A stretch of DNA of 64,000 nucleotides, taken from positions 28,797,213 to 28,861,212 of the forward strand of contig OZ026519.1 in assembly GCA_964019695.1 (NCBI GenBank), in the 5' to 3' direction. This DNA comes from Loripinus fragilis. Its lineage: Eukaryota > Mollusca > Bivalvia > Lucinida > Lucinidae. Below are positions 12,801-27,800 of the stretch, piece by piece; position 1 is the stretch's first letter; each line of letters begins with the position of its first letter. Under the pieces are notes generated by a model. That model was not told the origin of the DNA, ran no database searches, and saw nothing but the letters and a program-made list of their open reading frames with translations. The translations under genes were made by a program, and so were the position numbers.

Positions 12801-15800
12801 GCAAATATATGCCCTAACACACACTCTCGACCACTGTGATAGGGTCTAAAGGTCATGATGTTTTATTTTTTTCTAAAAGTAGTCATAATCCATATAAAAG
12901 TAACAAAAAATGAAGAATAGAACACCATACAAGCAAATATTCTGCACTTTTACATACTCTTGACCCTTGGGTGGGGTCAAAAGGTCAAACACTAGTTTTG
13001 CTAAAAGTGGTCATTGTGCACATCAAATTAAATGGTAAGAAGTATAGAGCTACTTGCAAGCAAAGGTTTGAACTTATGCATACCTCTGTCTACATATCCC
13101 ATCAAGATTGTGTGTACAGACGCTAAGGTTTTTTTGCCATAAATGTTGTGAATTTTTTCAACAACGATTTACGTTTAAGGAAAAAGTCTGACTTCCTTGA
13201 CATAAAATGGGTTTATCTTACCAACGATGAAGACATGTACTGTTTCCAAATATAAATTTACTGGTTTCCAGTTAACTATTGGTTAAAGAGATATTATTCT
13301 ATGGAAAAGTCCATATCATATCCTATATTAAAAACAGATACCAATATCTACCTAATGGCTTATGGTCTGATGGCTGATATGGGTCAAGGGTTGATATTGG
13401 GTATGATTTGAAAATTGGCAAATCATTATCTATTTATTATACTATTTCTGACAAGTTAGCCTTGTTCGTGTATTTTATCATCAAAATTATTTATTTTACT
13501 TGTGGCTGTTAGTCAGACAATAATCCGTTTAATGTGTGTAAACTTTAATTTAACCAATATATGCCTAAAGTCCTTTTTGTGGGAGATAGGCAAACAGTGC
13601 AGACCAAGTTATGGCACCACTGAATACAGCATCTGATCAGCGTCTCCACTGTTTGATCTCAGAATGTTCCATTTGAATTTGATTGAGATCGAAAAGTACC
13701 ACCAAACAACCCATAAAACAGAAATTGATTTGTCCAGTTGATCAGAGTGGGAAATTCCAATCTACTAAAATGCGTTTACTGACAGCAGTGGAAAGCATGC
13801 AGAAGGTTTGGCAAAGTTCTTACTTGACAGACATGTACTAAGCAAGTGCTCCAATTGTGATCTTTAGCTTTTATACATAGCCCATTATCTATCCGCGATT
13901 TTCATACTGCATTATCCCACCCAAATATATATTATGGTCAATTTAGCATGATACAGATTGTGTGCTTCCATAAATTATGAGTGATTGAAAGCAGTGCCTT
14001 TATCACATGTGCAAAATGAACACATTTTCTAGTAAATGTTTGATGCCCATTTACATTTTTAGTGCACTGGGGAGGCAGAATTCACTGATGATACAGCACC
14101 ATTGCCAGGACAACTGTTTGCTTCATTTGTGACAAGTACTAAAGCAAATGCCTCCATACAGAACATCGATACATCAGCAGTTGTGGTATGTTTTTCACTA
14201 ATACACTCCACTCTCAATAGATCCATCTCTGATAACTCATGCTTCATGCAACTACTTGAGGCCATTTTACATAGAACACATTCAAATTGTGTTAAACTGT
14301 ATGTTTCCAGTTTTATAATTTCAAAAGATATCCTATGGATGCTGAAAAGAATTATATCACTACGACAGTTCTTTTAAGTACCGAATATATATATACACTG
14401 AGATCAAGTTCTAATCTGTCACCTTACATTTTTACGCCAGTTCAGAAAGTGAAAAATAGGGCATATAAAAAGTGATGCTTTTATAACTAAAGCAATACTT
14501 TTCCGAGACTCTGCCGAGACTCTGCAAGTTATATCATTTAAAATGACGTGTACATATTGCATAGACGCAATAAGAGTAAAGGTACCCTCACTTCAAAAAG
14601 TCACACTTTATTCTACGATATAAAATATATTCCACAGAGACGTTAGTGATTTACATTTTTGCTTGTTTGAAGATGTCACTGACTAGCGTGATTTAAGAAG
14701 AATAAACCTCAGAAGTTGTGTTTCGATGGGACTCTTTGTTTTTTCTACATAAATACATACAAGAAACACTATTACTGCTTCATCATAAAAATTCAGCTGT
14801 AAGTTTTCAATTTACGTCCAAAACTCGCACTGCTCTGTACGCTTTATTATAAGCAAAATAGCAGTAAAATTTTCAGCAATTATTCATTTGCACTAGACGT
14901 CGCAGTTCATTGTTATGAATTGAATAAACAACATAATGCCATCAAGTTGAGTTTTAAACTTTCACATTGAAATCAAAAGTGTTCAGCAGTCATGAAACTT
15001 TGAGCATAAAACAATGGACTAATCAAGATCCATTGCGTTTGGCCTACAGTGTTCAGATAAAATAAAGTGCTTTCAACCATTTAATCATGAGGTGCTGATG
15101 AATCTTAAAAATCTTGAAAAATGCAATATTTTTTAAAATGCGTAAAAATCTACCCTAAGCCAAATTTCAATTTTTTTGGTGTTATGGTAGACCAGGTTAT
15201 TACCACTTACACTTTAATTTCATAAAAATAAGAAAGACAGCAAGGATCAAGAATTGATGCAATCAAGTACAACACCTGTCTTATGATATTAAATGGAAAA
15301 GTAACAAAATCGCAATAAACATTGCAAACAAGAGCCAAGAGGTCATCCCTTTCCCTTAAGGTGACCACAAGGCAGCAATGAACAGACGCGGAAGCATGAC
15401 AAACACAAGACATAAATAACACAAATGATCCACAAAAGAAGTACCGCCTTGGAATGGTCAGTAAAATATTTTACTAGAGGGCTTAAACTGGTTTCCTTCA
15501 AAAGAGTCAATGTTTATATTTTTTATTCTAAAACTTTTGAGTAAAAGACAACTGTTCTCAAACACCCCTAAACTTTTACCCATTGAAAATACACTTTATT
15601 AGGCAAAAATCACTTCAATTGTATTAGCGCTTAGTCAAAAACAATGAGTTTGAAAAGTGACTGATTAGAAGTTGGTTTCAGTTTAAATATTCGTGTACAT
15701 ACCTATCTTTTGATGGGTAATAATGCTAAAGTTGATTTTTTGCTTATGCTTTTGTTACAGCCGAACTTTCTTTAACTAAAAAGACAAGCTCTACTCAGTG

Positions 15801-18800
15801 ACTTGACTTAGCAAGAAAAGACTGTACAAAGTTAATAGGCGACTGTAATGTCATAGCTAATAATTCTTAAGTAGGCCTCTATGGGAGAAAACTTGTCCTA
15901 GGGGTTTTCTAGCCAGTTGAGGCTCAATCAAGCCTGATCAATTACAGTGACCTTGTATAATCTTAAAACTTTCCATGTATCAAATTAAGCTAATATAGTT
16001 TACGTTGCAGTGCAGTTCAGTTGCTCAGTGGTTGATTGCTTGACTTAAGACCAAAGGGTTGCAGGTTTGAGTCTCGTCGGCGGCTCTGGGTTGTGTCCTT
16101 GACCAAGACACACAAATCCCTGCTTAGTACTGGTTTAAACCAAGAAGACCTCTCCCGACATAACTGAAAATTGTTTACTGGGACGTAAAGAATGAAATAA
16201 AAAAATCATATATGTTACCGATGGTATTTGCCTTTGCTGTTCACGTGCAACAAATTGAGGCGAAAAGGAAATTGTTGTCAAAAATAACATGATTATTTGA
16301 TTTTATTAGTTAGATCATCAGTGGTGCATATGAACAAAAACATATGTTGCATGTAATGTTTATCTGTTTATTTTTTTCATATATTAATTGTCATTAGAGA
16401 CAGCATATCAGATTTTGGTACTTATAGCATATGCCCAATAAACTCTTAATAATGTCATAAGCATATGCATAAAAAACTAGGGATTAGAGTTTCAGGTTTG
16501 GTCTGAGACGTTATGTCGTTTTTATGAGCTGAGAATTCTCTTTGAAATCTGCTTATATGCGCACATTTGAACGAGCCTTTATCGTTTGACAATGTGATAC
16601 TTACACAAATTTCATGTTATGGCTCATTAATCGTTTGCATGCCTATAATTGTATATTTGCTGACCAGAATTCATGTGCAAAATATTCCATTCTTTCTCTT
16701 TTGTTTCTTGAAGGGAATGCCAGGTGTGTTTAAGGTGTTGACAGCAGCTGACATACCAGCTGGGGGTAAAAATGATATCACAGCACTTCCACCAGCTCCT
16801 TACGTAGAAGAGGTAAATATACTGAAGAAATTTAGAAATGCACCAATAATATATTCACAGTCTCTTCTGCATGGTTGATTTGAGCATGCTTTCTTTGTCA
16901 ATTTTTATCCGCTTACACAATAGACCATGATTTGCCATAGTTTCAATTTGCTCATGCGGTTCATTCTGACGTAACACTGACAAAAGTGTTTTTCAACAAT
17001 TATTGTCTGACAACTGTGAGATTAGTTCAATTTAAAAGCAAACAATTTGAGCTGTTAGCCAGATGGCTTAATTAACGGAAAAAACAAGTAAAGTTTTAGA
17101 AATAATCGAAATTAATCATTTCTCAAAAAAATACACTCCCAGTCGCAGTGCTTCTTTGTATAACGTCAGTCTTAATTTTTCAAACAGCAATAGCAGGCGG
17201 ATGACACTCGCGCATGTCCTCATACTTTTGTCTTCTACGCAATGGGTTGTGGTGTATCTGTCGGCACTAAAGCATTTTGATTATTCCTGTTCCTTACGAT
17301 TTAAACAGCCAATAATGTCAAAAAATAATGACGTCACCTAGACGAAATTTACTTTACCACATGCCTAAACTTCATGATTTGAATTTGTCTTTTCTTTTGC
17401 TTTCGAGAACAAACATGGGTTTGAAAACTTTTTTGCGCTCATAATGGAAGTGTTGTTACTCTGTGACTTTTTAAATTTGGGATGTCTCAGAATAATCGCG
17501 ACGTCACGGCAACTATTACCCACAGCGTTTCGATTTTCTTATTGAATGCAAGCTAAATGAAGGGACTTTTATTTTTCTCATAGTTAAAATACTACATTGT
17601 GATAATAAATTAGCATTTTAGCAGATGGTGCGTTTCTAAAGTCCTTCAGTATAGTTAAAATCTATGATAATCAATTGTTAATGTTACATGTACTAAGTGA
17701 AGTCTACCACCAAGATTTAAGCAACGACTTTGATGATAATCTGTCAAAACTCTAAGGAGGCATGTCTAGGTTAATGACCAAACTGTATTATAGGTCTACA
17801 TAAATAAGCTGTCTCTGTTTACATTCTGTATTTACATAAATATTTATGAATAATAAAGCTATTACACAGCACTTGCAAGGAGATATTCGTAGCACATTGG
17901 ATGGACAACTTTAATACTGGCAAGATGGTGTAATGCATGACAAATCACCTGGGTCTTTGTGTTTGCTAATGTCCCTTGTAAGGAATGCTTGGTTTTTGTT
18001 AAAACTGTCGTACAAACATGATTGAAACTATGCATTAAATATTATACAATAAGAATGTTGAAAAGGAAATTGAATCGATTTAAGCCCTCACATTGAATCG
18101 ATTTAAGCCTGTATATAATTGAAATAGAACTGATTTTTTTGTTTGCAGAGACACTACCTACCGTGATAAGCATGCTGACAACATTTTTTTTTCAACTATC
18201 TAGATGATTTCTGACCATGTTCCTTAAAGATTCTGTAGACTTTTGAGTCCATTCTACTGTTTCTATTCAATTTCTTTTTTTATATCTCGATTTGTATGTA
18301 CTAGGAAATGATACAGCGATTAGTTAGGGATATTTAATGCAAACCATACATCTATTTATCTTGATACAGATCAGAAAAAGATGAGGTTAGTACCGTTCAA
18401 CATGTTTAAGCCATTCAGTAATTTTCATACTGACCTTTTTCATGGCTGTGCTTCTTTTGTGGATCCTTTTGTTTAATTTGTATTGCGTGTTTGTCTGTAA
18501 TACTGTCTTGTCTGTTCCTTGTAGCCTTGTAGTTATCTGCTGGGAAAGGGCCGACCTCTTGGCTCTCTTGTTTATGACATTTTCTTGCGTTTTTGTCACT
18601 TTTCCAAAAGCAGCCTGGGTTAGGTGTGGTATGTGATTGTTTCGATTTCTGATCTTTGCCATCTTTCTTACTTTGCAATCATCTCGCTGGGCAAGAGGGG
18701 CCTTGTTGTTTTACTTTTCTTGGGTTCTGATGTCATGTCAGTGTTATCATTTTTTACTCTTCCTCACGGTACCATGGGTTAGTCTGTAGTATGTGATTGA

Positions 18801-21800
18801 GGCATTTCCTGGTCATATTCACTTACAGTTTGTCTTCAGTGCTTATAAACAAGCAAATGAAAACACAGTCACAAAAAAACTGGTTTGACCCATTTTGTTT
18901 ATAACTTACCGACCAGTTTTAAAATATCTTTCTGTTTGGTGCATGTGCCCATTTACAGGCCTTCATTCATAAAAGATTTAATCATTTTAATGTTATGATA
19001 AATGAAATTCCTTTATCAGTATTATGTTGAACTAAGAGCAACTATGGTTCCTCAGATTACACCGAGAGAGGTAACTTATATCTCTGTTAGACATTCAGAA
19101 TTCTAAAATACAACTACCATTTATGTAACATTCAATGTTATTCAATGCGTAACAAATAAAACAGGTACGTTTGTTAACCAGCCTTGAGTGAATAAATAGA
19201 ACCACATTGTCTCAATAGGTTAACTGGCCTTGAGACTATTTTTCACATTCGACTCAAATGAGCATAAACATTTTTCTGCTCACAAAAAACAAATGCCAGC
19301 AATTGCATTTTAACATTAATAAGCTGGTTAACTACAACAATTGAATGTTTTTTATGCAAGAAACTTCTTTATATTTTAGCATTTAAGTTTTATGAGAAGT
19401 TGAAATTCCATGCTCATTTGAGTTGAGTATAAAGGGACTCTAAAGTTTTTCGTCTCGTCTTAGACATTTCTATCTATCTTTGTCCATCCTGCAAGATAGA
19501 CCATGATTAAGTGACTGATTTAAATATAGAAAAACACTTTCTTATGTCCTATATTTGATTTATTATTGCATTGTTTTACAGGCGCTGGCCAGTGGACAAG
19601 TTCATTATTATGGACAGCCTATTGCTGTAGTTTTAGCAGGTATAATATGTGTGTGTTTTTTTAATAATTCGAGTTGTTTTTATAAAATTGCACTTTTAAA
19701 TCAACACATTTATTTATATAGATAATACACATGGAACATTAAATCAGTTGTAAAGTAATTATAAAAAAGCTGCAGACAAACACGTGAGGAAGAGCCACAG
19801 AACACTAACTGTCACAAGACATCATGAAGACAGTAAATGTAAAGCAACCAGCTCTCACTTCAAGATGATTGCAAAGCTAAAAGGACACAAGGTACTGAAC
19901 CCCACCCCAAACAATGGGCGCGATAATAACTATTTATCAACAACAATCAACAACAACAGAACCATCACCTTAATATAGACAGCAGCCCAAGCACTTTACT
20001 ACACCAAATCTTCGCACTGGACTCTGTTATTTTTAAAACACAAACTATGTTTAACTCGCATGGAGCTTCCTAACTATTGCAATGCATCATCGCAGAGAAT
20101 CAATTTTATCAAATTTACAGACTCTGATGAAACAAAGAATTTGGCTAATGACTCACAGATAGTCTAGTTACAAAAAGTCAAGTTAAGCCATGGTGGGCCC
20201 AGGCAAAGTAAGTAAGGGTGCAAAGATCAGGAATCGATACAATCAAGTAACACACCTGACCCAGGATACCAATGGGAAAGTGACAAACTCATAGTAGACA
20301 CCACAAATGAGAGCCAAGAGGTTAGCCCTTTCCCAGCATGTGACCACAAAGCACATATAAACAGACGCGCACAAAGACATAGCAAACACAAGACAGAACA
20401 AAAACATGAAAGATCCACAAAAGAAGTACCGCCTTGGAACGGTCAGTAAAATATTTTACTGGAGGGCTTAAACCAGTTTAAAGGCGCCAACCTCACCCTT
20501 AATTCAGATGTGGATCAAGACACATAGATATTTGGTTTGCATAAAAGACCCCTAACTTATCAATGCATCATCTCCTAAAACATATAAATCAAGATATAAC
20601 AAGGAGATAAAGCAAAGATAAGGACTCAACAGTAAATAAAACTGAATACTGGAGCAAAAAAATCCAACAGGTAAACCCCAGTGGGCCCGACAATTAGCCA
20701 AAGCATCAGGCCCCTACCATCTCATCAATAGATAAGTCTTTAAGTTGGAACCATCAAAGAGTCTGAAGTCCGACCCACCGGCGTGCAATTAAAGAGGAAA
20801 GCAAAGTTGCCAACCGTGATTGGGTTGACTACCAAGCATGCAGTCTGTTGCAATACATTAATGTTATAGCCAATCTTTTTATAATGGGAAATTATTTTAA
20901 TGAACTGCGCTGAAAAATTATTAGAGCCAACGATCTTCTTCAATTTATACACCAAGTCACCATAGAAATCAGGTTCCGAAAGTCCCTGGCGCAAGAGAGA
21001 TTTAAGTCCAACTTGGAATTTAGAAATCAAATCATAGTATCGTCTATAAAATTTTGAAAATGTTTTGCGAAGTTTATGATACCGATAGCCTTGTTTAAAA
21101 AGTTTCTGAGTTAACAATTTATTGCGAGTGTTTAAGTCAGCAACATAGCTAGATGCTCTAGCAAAACGAATGAGTTGAGAGATATAGACTCCATAGGATG
21201 TAGAACGAGGAACATCACCATCTAAAAATGGGAAATTGACAATTTCAAAATGAAATTCGTCACGTTTATCATAAATTTTGGTAGAAACAATATCGTTAGA
21301 AATTGACAAATGCAAGTCTAAAAATGCGGCTTCGGTATCAGAGGCATTGGCTTTATTCAGTTGGAGCTCTGAAGGGTATATTTGACTAACCATATTGTTA
21401 AAATAAACATTATTAATATTTAGAATATCGTCCAAATATCTGGAAGTAGTATTAAACGCATCAATAACATCAGCCTGCTCATCATCAGAAAGAGACATCA
21501 TAAAGTCCCTCTCATAACAAAACAGGAATAAATCTGCAACTAGGGGAGCACAATTAGCGCCCATAGGAATCCCAACTACTTGTCTATAGAGCTTGGTGCC
21601 AAATCGAATAAGAATGTTGTCCAACAAAAAGATCAGCGCATCACATACATTTTGACACGACCATGCATGATATATTTTAGGTTTTTCTGAAGTAAAAAAT
21701 GCATTTCTGTCCTTACATGCAAGCTCGGGAGAGCCTTCTCTCTGGAAGGTTCTTTCAATAAGATCAATAAGTTTATCTTAAATTAAATTATGAGGTAAAG

Positions 21801-24800
21801 TAGTGTAAAGAGTAGAAAAATCATAAGTAGACAAACTGGTCGCATTGAAGTCTTAGACAAACATCAGGCCTACAAATGTCATTGAGAAGAAAGTATCTAA
21901 ATTTACATAAATATGAACTATTAATTTTCTTATGCTCATATTCCAAAATACATTAGCAAAATCTGTAGACTTTAAACAAATAAAAACGAGTTTTCTACTT
22001 TTACCATGTTTAAATGGTGGCCTTGATTTGGCTGGAGCTGACGTCATTTAACATTGCTTGGGTGCAACTTGGCAGGACGTTACATCACCACTGACAACAG
22101 GCAGACAGCATTAGCCGTCTGGTCATCATGGATGCTACTTAGTTGAATAGATTGTTTCTGATATCCTAAAGAAGGTTCGCGGCTAAAAGTTTGATAAAAA
22201 GTAGATGAAATACATTAACTTTATCATTTTATTCAACTTTAATAATATAAATATTAATGTAAGAAAGAAGGCAAAGATCAAGAATCAATATAATCAAAAA
22301 CCACACCTGACCCAAGACACCATATTGGAAAGTAACAAAATCGCAAGAAAACATTGCATACAATAGAGCCAAGAGGTTAGCCCTTTCCCAGCAGGTTACC
22401 ACAAGGACCCCAAGGTTGTAAAATGAACAACAGAAATGTGAAAACGTTTTATTTGTAAGTCAGTCCATGAGAATTTATATAAAGTTCTTCCAGGCCATTA
22501 ATGCTGGAAATGTGAATATCCGTTATGTTCTGTCAAATAACACAATCATAAGTAATCATAAGCAGAAAATGATATCGTATTTAGATATGGAAATGATGAA
22601 AAGAAATATATTAGGGATAGTATAACACTATAACACAAGTTAAGTCTAGTCCAGTCAAGTACTAGATATTTCTGCAAAAGACCATAGTCATCGTTGTCTC
22701 AGACGCCTAAGGCACAAAAGAAAATCTACTTAAAAGGACAAATGAGCCATGGCATGGGATTTCCAACAATGTGGTATATGCGACCAGCAAATCCTCAGAT
22801 CAGCCTGTGCATACGCGCAGTCTGATCAGAGCCTTTGCTAGTCGCTTGAATGTTTTATGAATGTTAGGCTACTGCCTGAAAATAATTTGGAGTTTTCTAA
22901 GCTTAAAAGGTGGCTGCACAGGCTCGTTTGAGTCTACACCTGTCAAAATGCCTCATTGTTGGAAATCACATGTCAGGGCTCAAATGGGGTTTCTATTAGA
23001 AACAAATAAGTCCATGTTTGTTATTTTAGATTCACAAGAGACAGCTGATGAAGCAGCCTTTATGGTGCAAGTTACATATACCAACATCCAACCACCAATT
23101 CTTACTCTAAACGATGCAATACAGAAACAGTCTACATTTCCAACTCCTTTTCTACCACCAGTTATTGTTGGCAATCCACAGCGTTAGTATTTTGTTTATC
23201 CTTTAAATCTGTGACTGGTAAATGAGAGCTAGGTGAATAAATAAAATTCATCATTGGAGGCTGCGACAAACCTATTCTGCAATGCTCTCTTGTCTGAGCA
23301 TTTAATGTTCACATAAATTAGATGTGTTGGAAGTAGATGAAGGTTAACGCACAAACTAAGAAGAGTTAATCTGTGTCTGTAATTGTGAAATTTCAAGATT
23401 AGTCACTAGTTGTTGTTTTTTTGCATTAAATGTAAGGATATACTTAGATACAATTATGATGATACTGTACCCATTTTAATAACTTGAATTAATAAGTTCA
23501 TTTCAATCTAGATGAAAGAAGCACTAAAAGAATGGTACTTTTAAAATGCTGTATATAAAATAACCATCAGGTGTGTAGATTCTATGGATTCTTTGTATAC
23601 TTAGTCTAGTCATTTATAGGTTGCTGCGTAAATAAGCTTTTCTGTGTGTCTCAAAACCATTACATTAAAGATCAAAGGATATGGGACAGCTGTTGTCTCA
23701 TAATAGTCTTAACTATTTGCATACTAAGTAGCTGTCCATGCTGAATTTTATTTCAAAATTGACGTTTTCAAATATTCTTTCAGGAACCCTATCAGAGTTT
23801 AAACTGATCTGGATCCAGATCAGGACCAGTCCTTATCAGGGTCCAAACCGTAAGCAAAAACTATCAGCAAACGATAAAAGTCGCGACTAGCAAGGAAAGA
23901 GTTTATGACTTAAAAGCATATTGACAGAGCTTGTGAAAAATTATCTACTCTATTATAACATGTAATCACTTACGAGTATTTAAATTTTGCACCAACGTGA
24001 TGATACGTATATTCGCATGGTGTTTTAGTTATTTTTGCTTCACATTTAACATGTGTAAACCTAAAACGATTTGATTGTTCTTTTTAAACACAGAGGCTAT
24101 GGCAATGTCTCCATGTGTAACAAGTGGCGCGTTCTATCTTCACCCTCAGTACCACTTCTATTTCGAGACTATGGTAAGCAAACATACAACATACAGTAAA
24201 GCCTGTGTAAAACGACCATCCAAAAATAGACAAAACAAATGGTAGCTTAATGAAGGTCGAAAGTATTGCAGAATGCTCCCCTTGGAGCATTCTGCAATAC
24301 TTTTGACCTGCATTAAGCGATGATTGGTCTTGAAAACCAATTTTTGGTCTTTTTGAGAGTGGTCATTTTACACAGGTTTTACTGTATACATATGCAAGTG
24401 CATGGACTTTTGGCACCATACGCAGTCAACATCTTACACATTCTGCCCACCTTCCAAACTCTATTTGATATATCATTTGGGTATGTACAAAAGTCTCCAT
24501 TAAACGCCCAAGTTGTATCAAGTAGTGCTAGAATTTATAAAATTTGCAATACAGGGATCACACATCTTTTTTTTTTCATGCATTAACATTGGTGGTGTCT
24601 CAAGGAGGCTGTTTGAACACTAGGCCATTAGGTAGAGTGTTCAATGATCTTTAATCATCTCCAAAGGTACCGGACTAGTGTAAATGAAATTAAACAAATA
24701 TGTGTGCTCGTTTGTGTGTTATATTTTACCTGATTTCAACCAAAAGCCCACTGACAACACCACTTTAACCATAAAATAGCATTTTTCGTACACTTTTTCC

Positions 24801-27800
24801 CCAAACAAAATGGCGAGAGCATTTAACACGTCGTCACAACATCATAACAACTGCAACGTTTTCACGAACAAAAATGTTGATGTAATGGTCAGTCTGCGCT
24901 TTCTGTGAATTGCCAGATAAACAAATCAGGGTTCATTTTAAGGTTTATCAAATTTAAACCCATGTTCATAAATCACTTGAATCTTACAATTTGACTGTGG
25001 CTTCAAATAGCTTTGCCTAACAAATTTTATGCAAGAATAAGTCTGTACCTACATTCCTACCGTTGTATGCAAGCAATCGTCTTGAAATAAACGCTGACTC
25101 TACAATTTTATTGCTATTCAATAAGTACAAGGGTCAGTCAAAAATAACTGAGAGTTGATACATATCCCTTACGTAGGCTTACATACACTAGTCAAATTTG
25201 GCACATGTATGTAATGAACTGCCCTCTGTCAAAATATGCAATATACAAGACCATGCAAGGTATAGATTATTGGTGCTTATCAACAGAAGAATGTGAAATA
25301 ACGGCATGCATTCACACTGGAATAAAGCGTTGCCATGGAAACACATTACAAAATTTAAGTTACATCAACTTGTGCATTTGTTGCAAATTAAGTCTATGTA
25401 TATATTTTGTTAAATGCAACAACTGTAATTGAGGCGTTACAATTTTATTCCACAAATAATATAAAAATTCAATACATTTTCAGAATTTTTTACCCCCAAA
25501 TACGAGACCTGTTTCATGTTTATTTGAACAAATTTGAATTTTATTTTTCGAGGTTGCATGTAAACAAAATAAATGACTTTTGCCTTCTCTTAAATAACAG
25601 AGGTGTCCCTTGTATGACCAAATAGACAAATAGGCAATTTAAAGCATAACCATAACACAGCATCCCAAAATACACGCTGGCCCCCCTTTTACTGATTATA
25701 AGATCTAAAACGAGTGTATTTCTAATGAAAATGAGTTTAAAAGTGTTCAAATTCTTTTGAAGTTTAGAGGAGCAGTCAGTCTATTATTCGAATGAAAAAC
25801 GGCTTCTTTGCGCCTGCGATTGCTTAACAACTGGGCCTTATAAGTTTTACCATACGAGTGCTCAAATAGGCATTCCATGTATAAAATGTGTGCTGGAAGA
25901 GTTTTGAAAAACAAATTCTCGAAACTCACAGCCGACACAAGTTCTTAAATAGTTCATTTATATATCGCCAATAAAACTGATCACCAAATATTGCATTCAT
26001 ATATTTTGCTTACAATTTAGTGTTACTTTGGAAACTGTAAACCCCAAATTTTGATGTTTAAGTTGCTTCACAAAAGTAAATATCCAACGGAAATGCTTCA
26101 TGTATTAGCAGAACACACTTCAATCATGTATGTACAATTTGCAATTGGTTCCAAGAGAAAAACTTGACCCCTTTAAGAGAAATCGTTTGAGAACGATTTT
26201 TAACATTTCGTTTCCGACAGCAATTTTAAACGCTTAAATTTTGACTACTCATCTTCAGAGACTGTTTTAATCCAGCGAATAAAGTTAAGAGATATTTTCT
26301 TGGTGACTGCGCATTTCTGGAGATCTGATCAACCAATGTAAATTTATTATGACTAAATATAATAAGAAATGAATGAGATAAGGCAATTTCAAATTTGTTC
26401 AAATAAACATGAAACACCTCTTGTATACCCCACCCACCAATAACGGTCCATTCTAGAGCAAAATTATCACTTAACTATCATAATATATTACCATTTCATT
26501 GTATTTGGAAATTGTTTTTATTACCTGGATGCATATCTTGAACATTCTTAGGAATAAACGGCTGCAATAGTAACAAATCTAGTGTTTTTGTAAAAAATGG
26601 AATTTCAATCAATTTTGGTTGCTAGGCAACGGAAATTGCATGTATTGTATATACATTCTATTACACTTCATCAAAACATTGCTAACACATTGTTTGATAC
26701 AATTAGCGAGATAAAAGGTCCATTATTATACTGTTTTAGATTTGAAATGATTTTAAATTCATAGCTGCTTAGTGAGAAATGTAGTCAGCGCGAACGCACA
26801 TCGCTGATAGACGGTCTTGGGTTGCCTAGCAACAGTTCATTGAAGATGACAAGACGTCAACTTCTATATGCAATGAAGCCCGAAGGTTCAATCTCTATGT
26901 GTATTGAGTTTCTAGCCAAAAGTGCCAACCCAGTCTAAAGATATTAACCAACTCTCAGTTATTTTTGACTGACCCCCATAACAGAATCCCAAACGCTTGC
27001 ACATATCATCACAATAACTAGGAACGTGTCTAGGCGGCTGTGCACGAATCACATATTCCCACAAGCAATGACATAAATGGCATAGTTTTATTTATAAAAG
27101 GGAGTAACTCTTGCAGCCATTGGATGATATAGATCATTTTATAACTTGAGCAAGGAATTTTGGTGTTAAGCATTGTGCCCAAATTTCATAAAATTCCATT
27201 TGAGATTACTTGAGCTAGAGACCCAATGTTTAGTATCATAGGAATAAATGGGCTTTTTTCGGTAAAACTGCATTTCTGTTTTATATAGTCCATCAATATC
27301 CTCATTATTGATATTTTAGTGACATCAAATAAGTATTTCATTTTGTTTTGTGTATATTATTCTAACAAATTTGATGTTATTTTGTACACTGTTAGATATT
27401 CTTAACCTAAGTGTTCCTGAAGTGCGTTCTATAGATATTCTTAATCTATATGTTTCTGAAATACATTATATACATAGAGGATCTTACAGGAGTGCTCATG
27501 TTTTATCGAATTTATTAAATGCGTTGGGGAAAAGAGATAAAATGCGAGGCTTGCCGAGCATTTTATCTCTTTTTCGCAACGAGTTTGATAAATTCAATAA
27601 AACAAGAGCACGAATGTTAGCTTTCATGTATCATATGACATTAAGAATACTTTGAAATCTCATTTCTGCCGTAAAAACGTTATACTTTTGTCATTATGTA
27701 CGCAATGTTGTTATGGACATCATAACGTTTCCCTTAAATCTATAAACCACTAGTGGTTTATCGATTTTATTGCATGGTGTTATTTCACTCAGATGCGACG

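Larger units (their letters stand above)
13111..15214. other. Intron DNA around exon 3
   Basis: Apart from exon 3 and the diverged palindrome at 13588, I see AT-rich DNA without recognisable repeats or frames. Confidence 0.45.

Noticed and set aside
16009..16090. A true tRNA gene at the SINE head
   Set aside because: The A and B boxes are present but the cloverleaf is not complete, and the body and tail are shared with 57350-57560, so it is a SINE.
18387..18678. Three overlapping 60-90 codon frames on both strands
   Set aside because: They fall inside a PLE subfamily B tail and do not carry a domain.
20227..20418. 63-codon minus frame rich in Cys and Leu
   Set aside because: It is the untranslated B tail of the PLE copy; no stop or start is conserved between tail copies.
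22861..23187. A 108-codon gene starting at 22861
   Set aside because: Only the part from 23030 belongs to oxidase exon 6; the rest is intron read-through.
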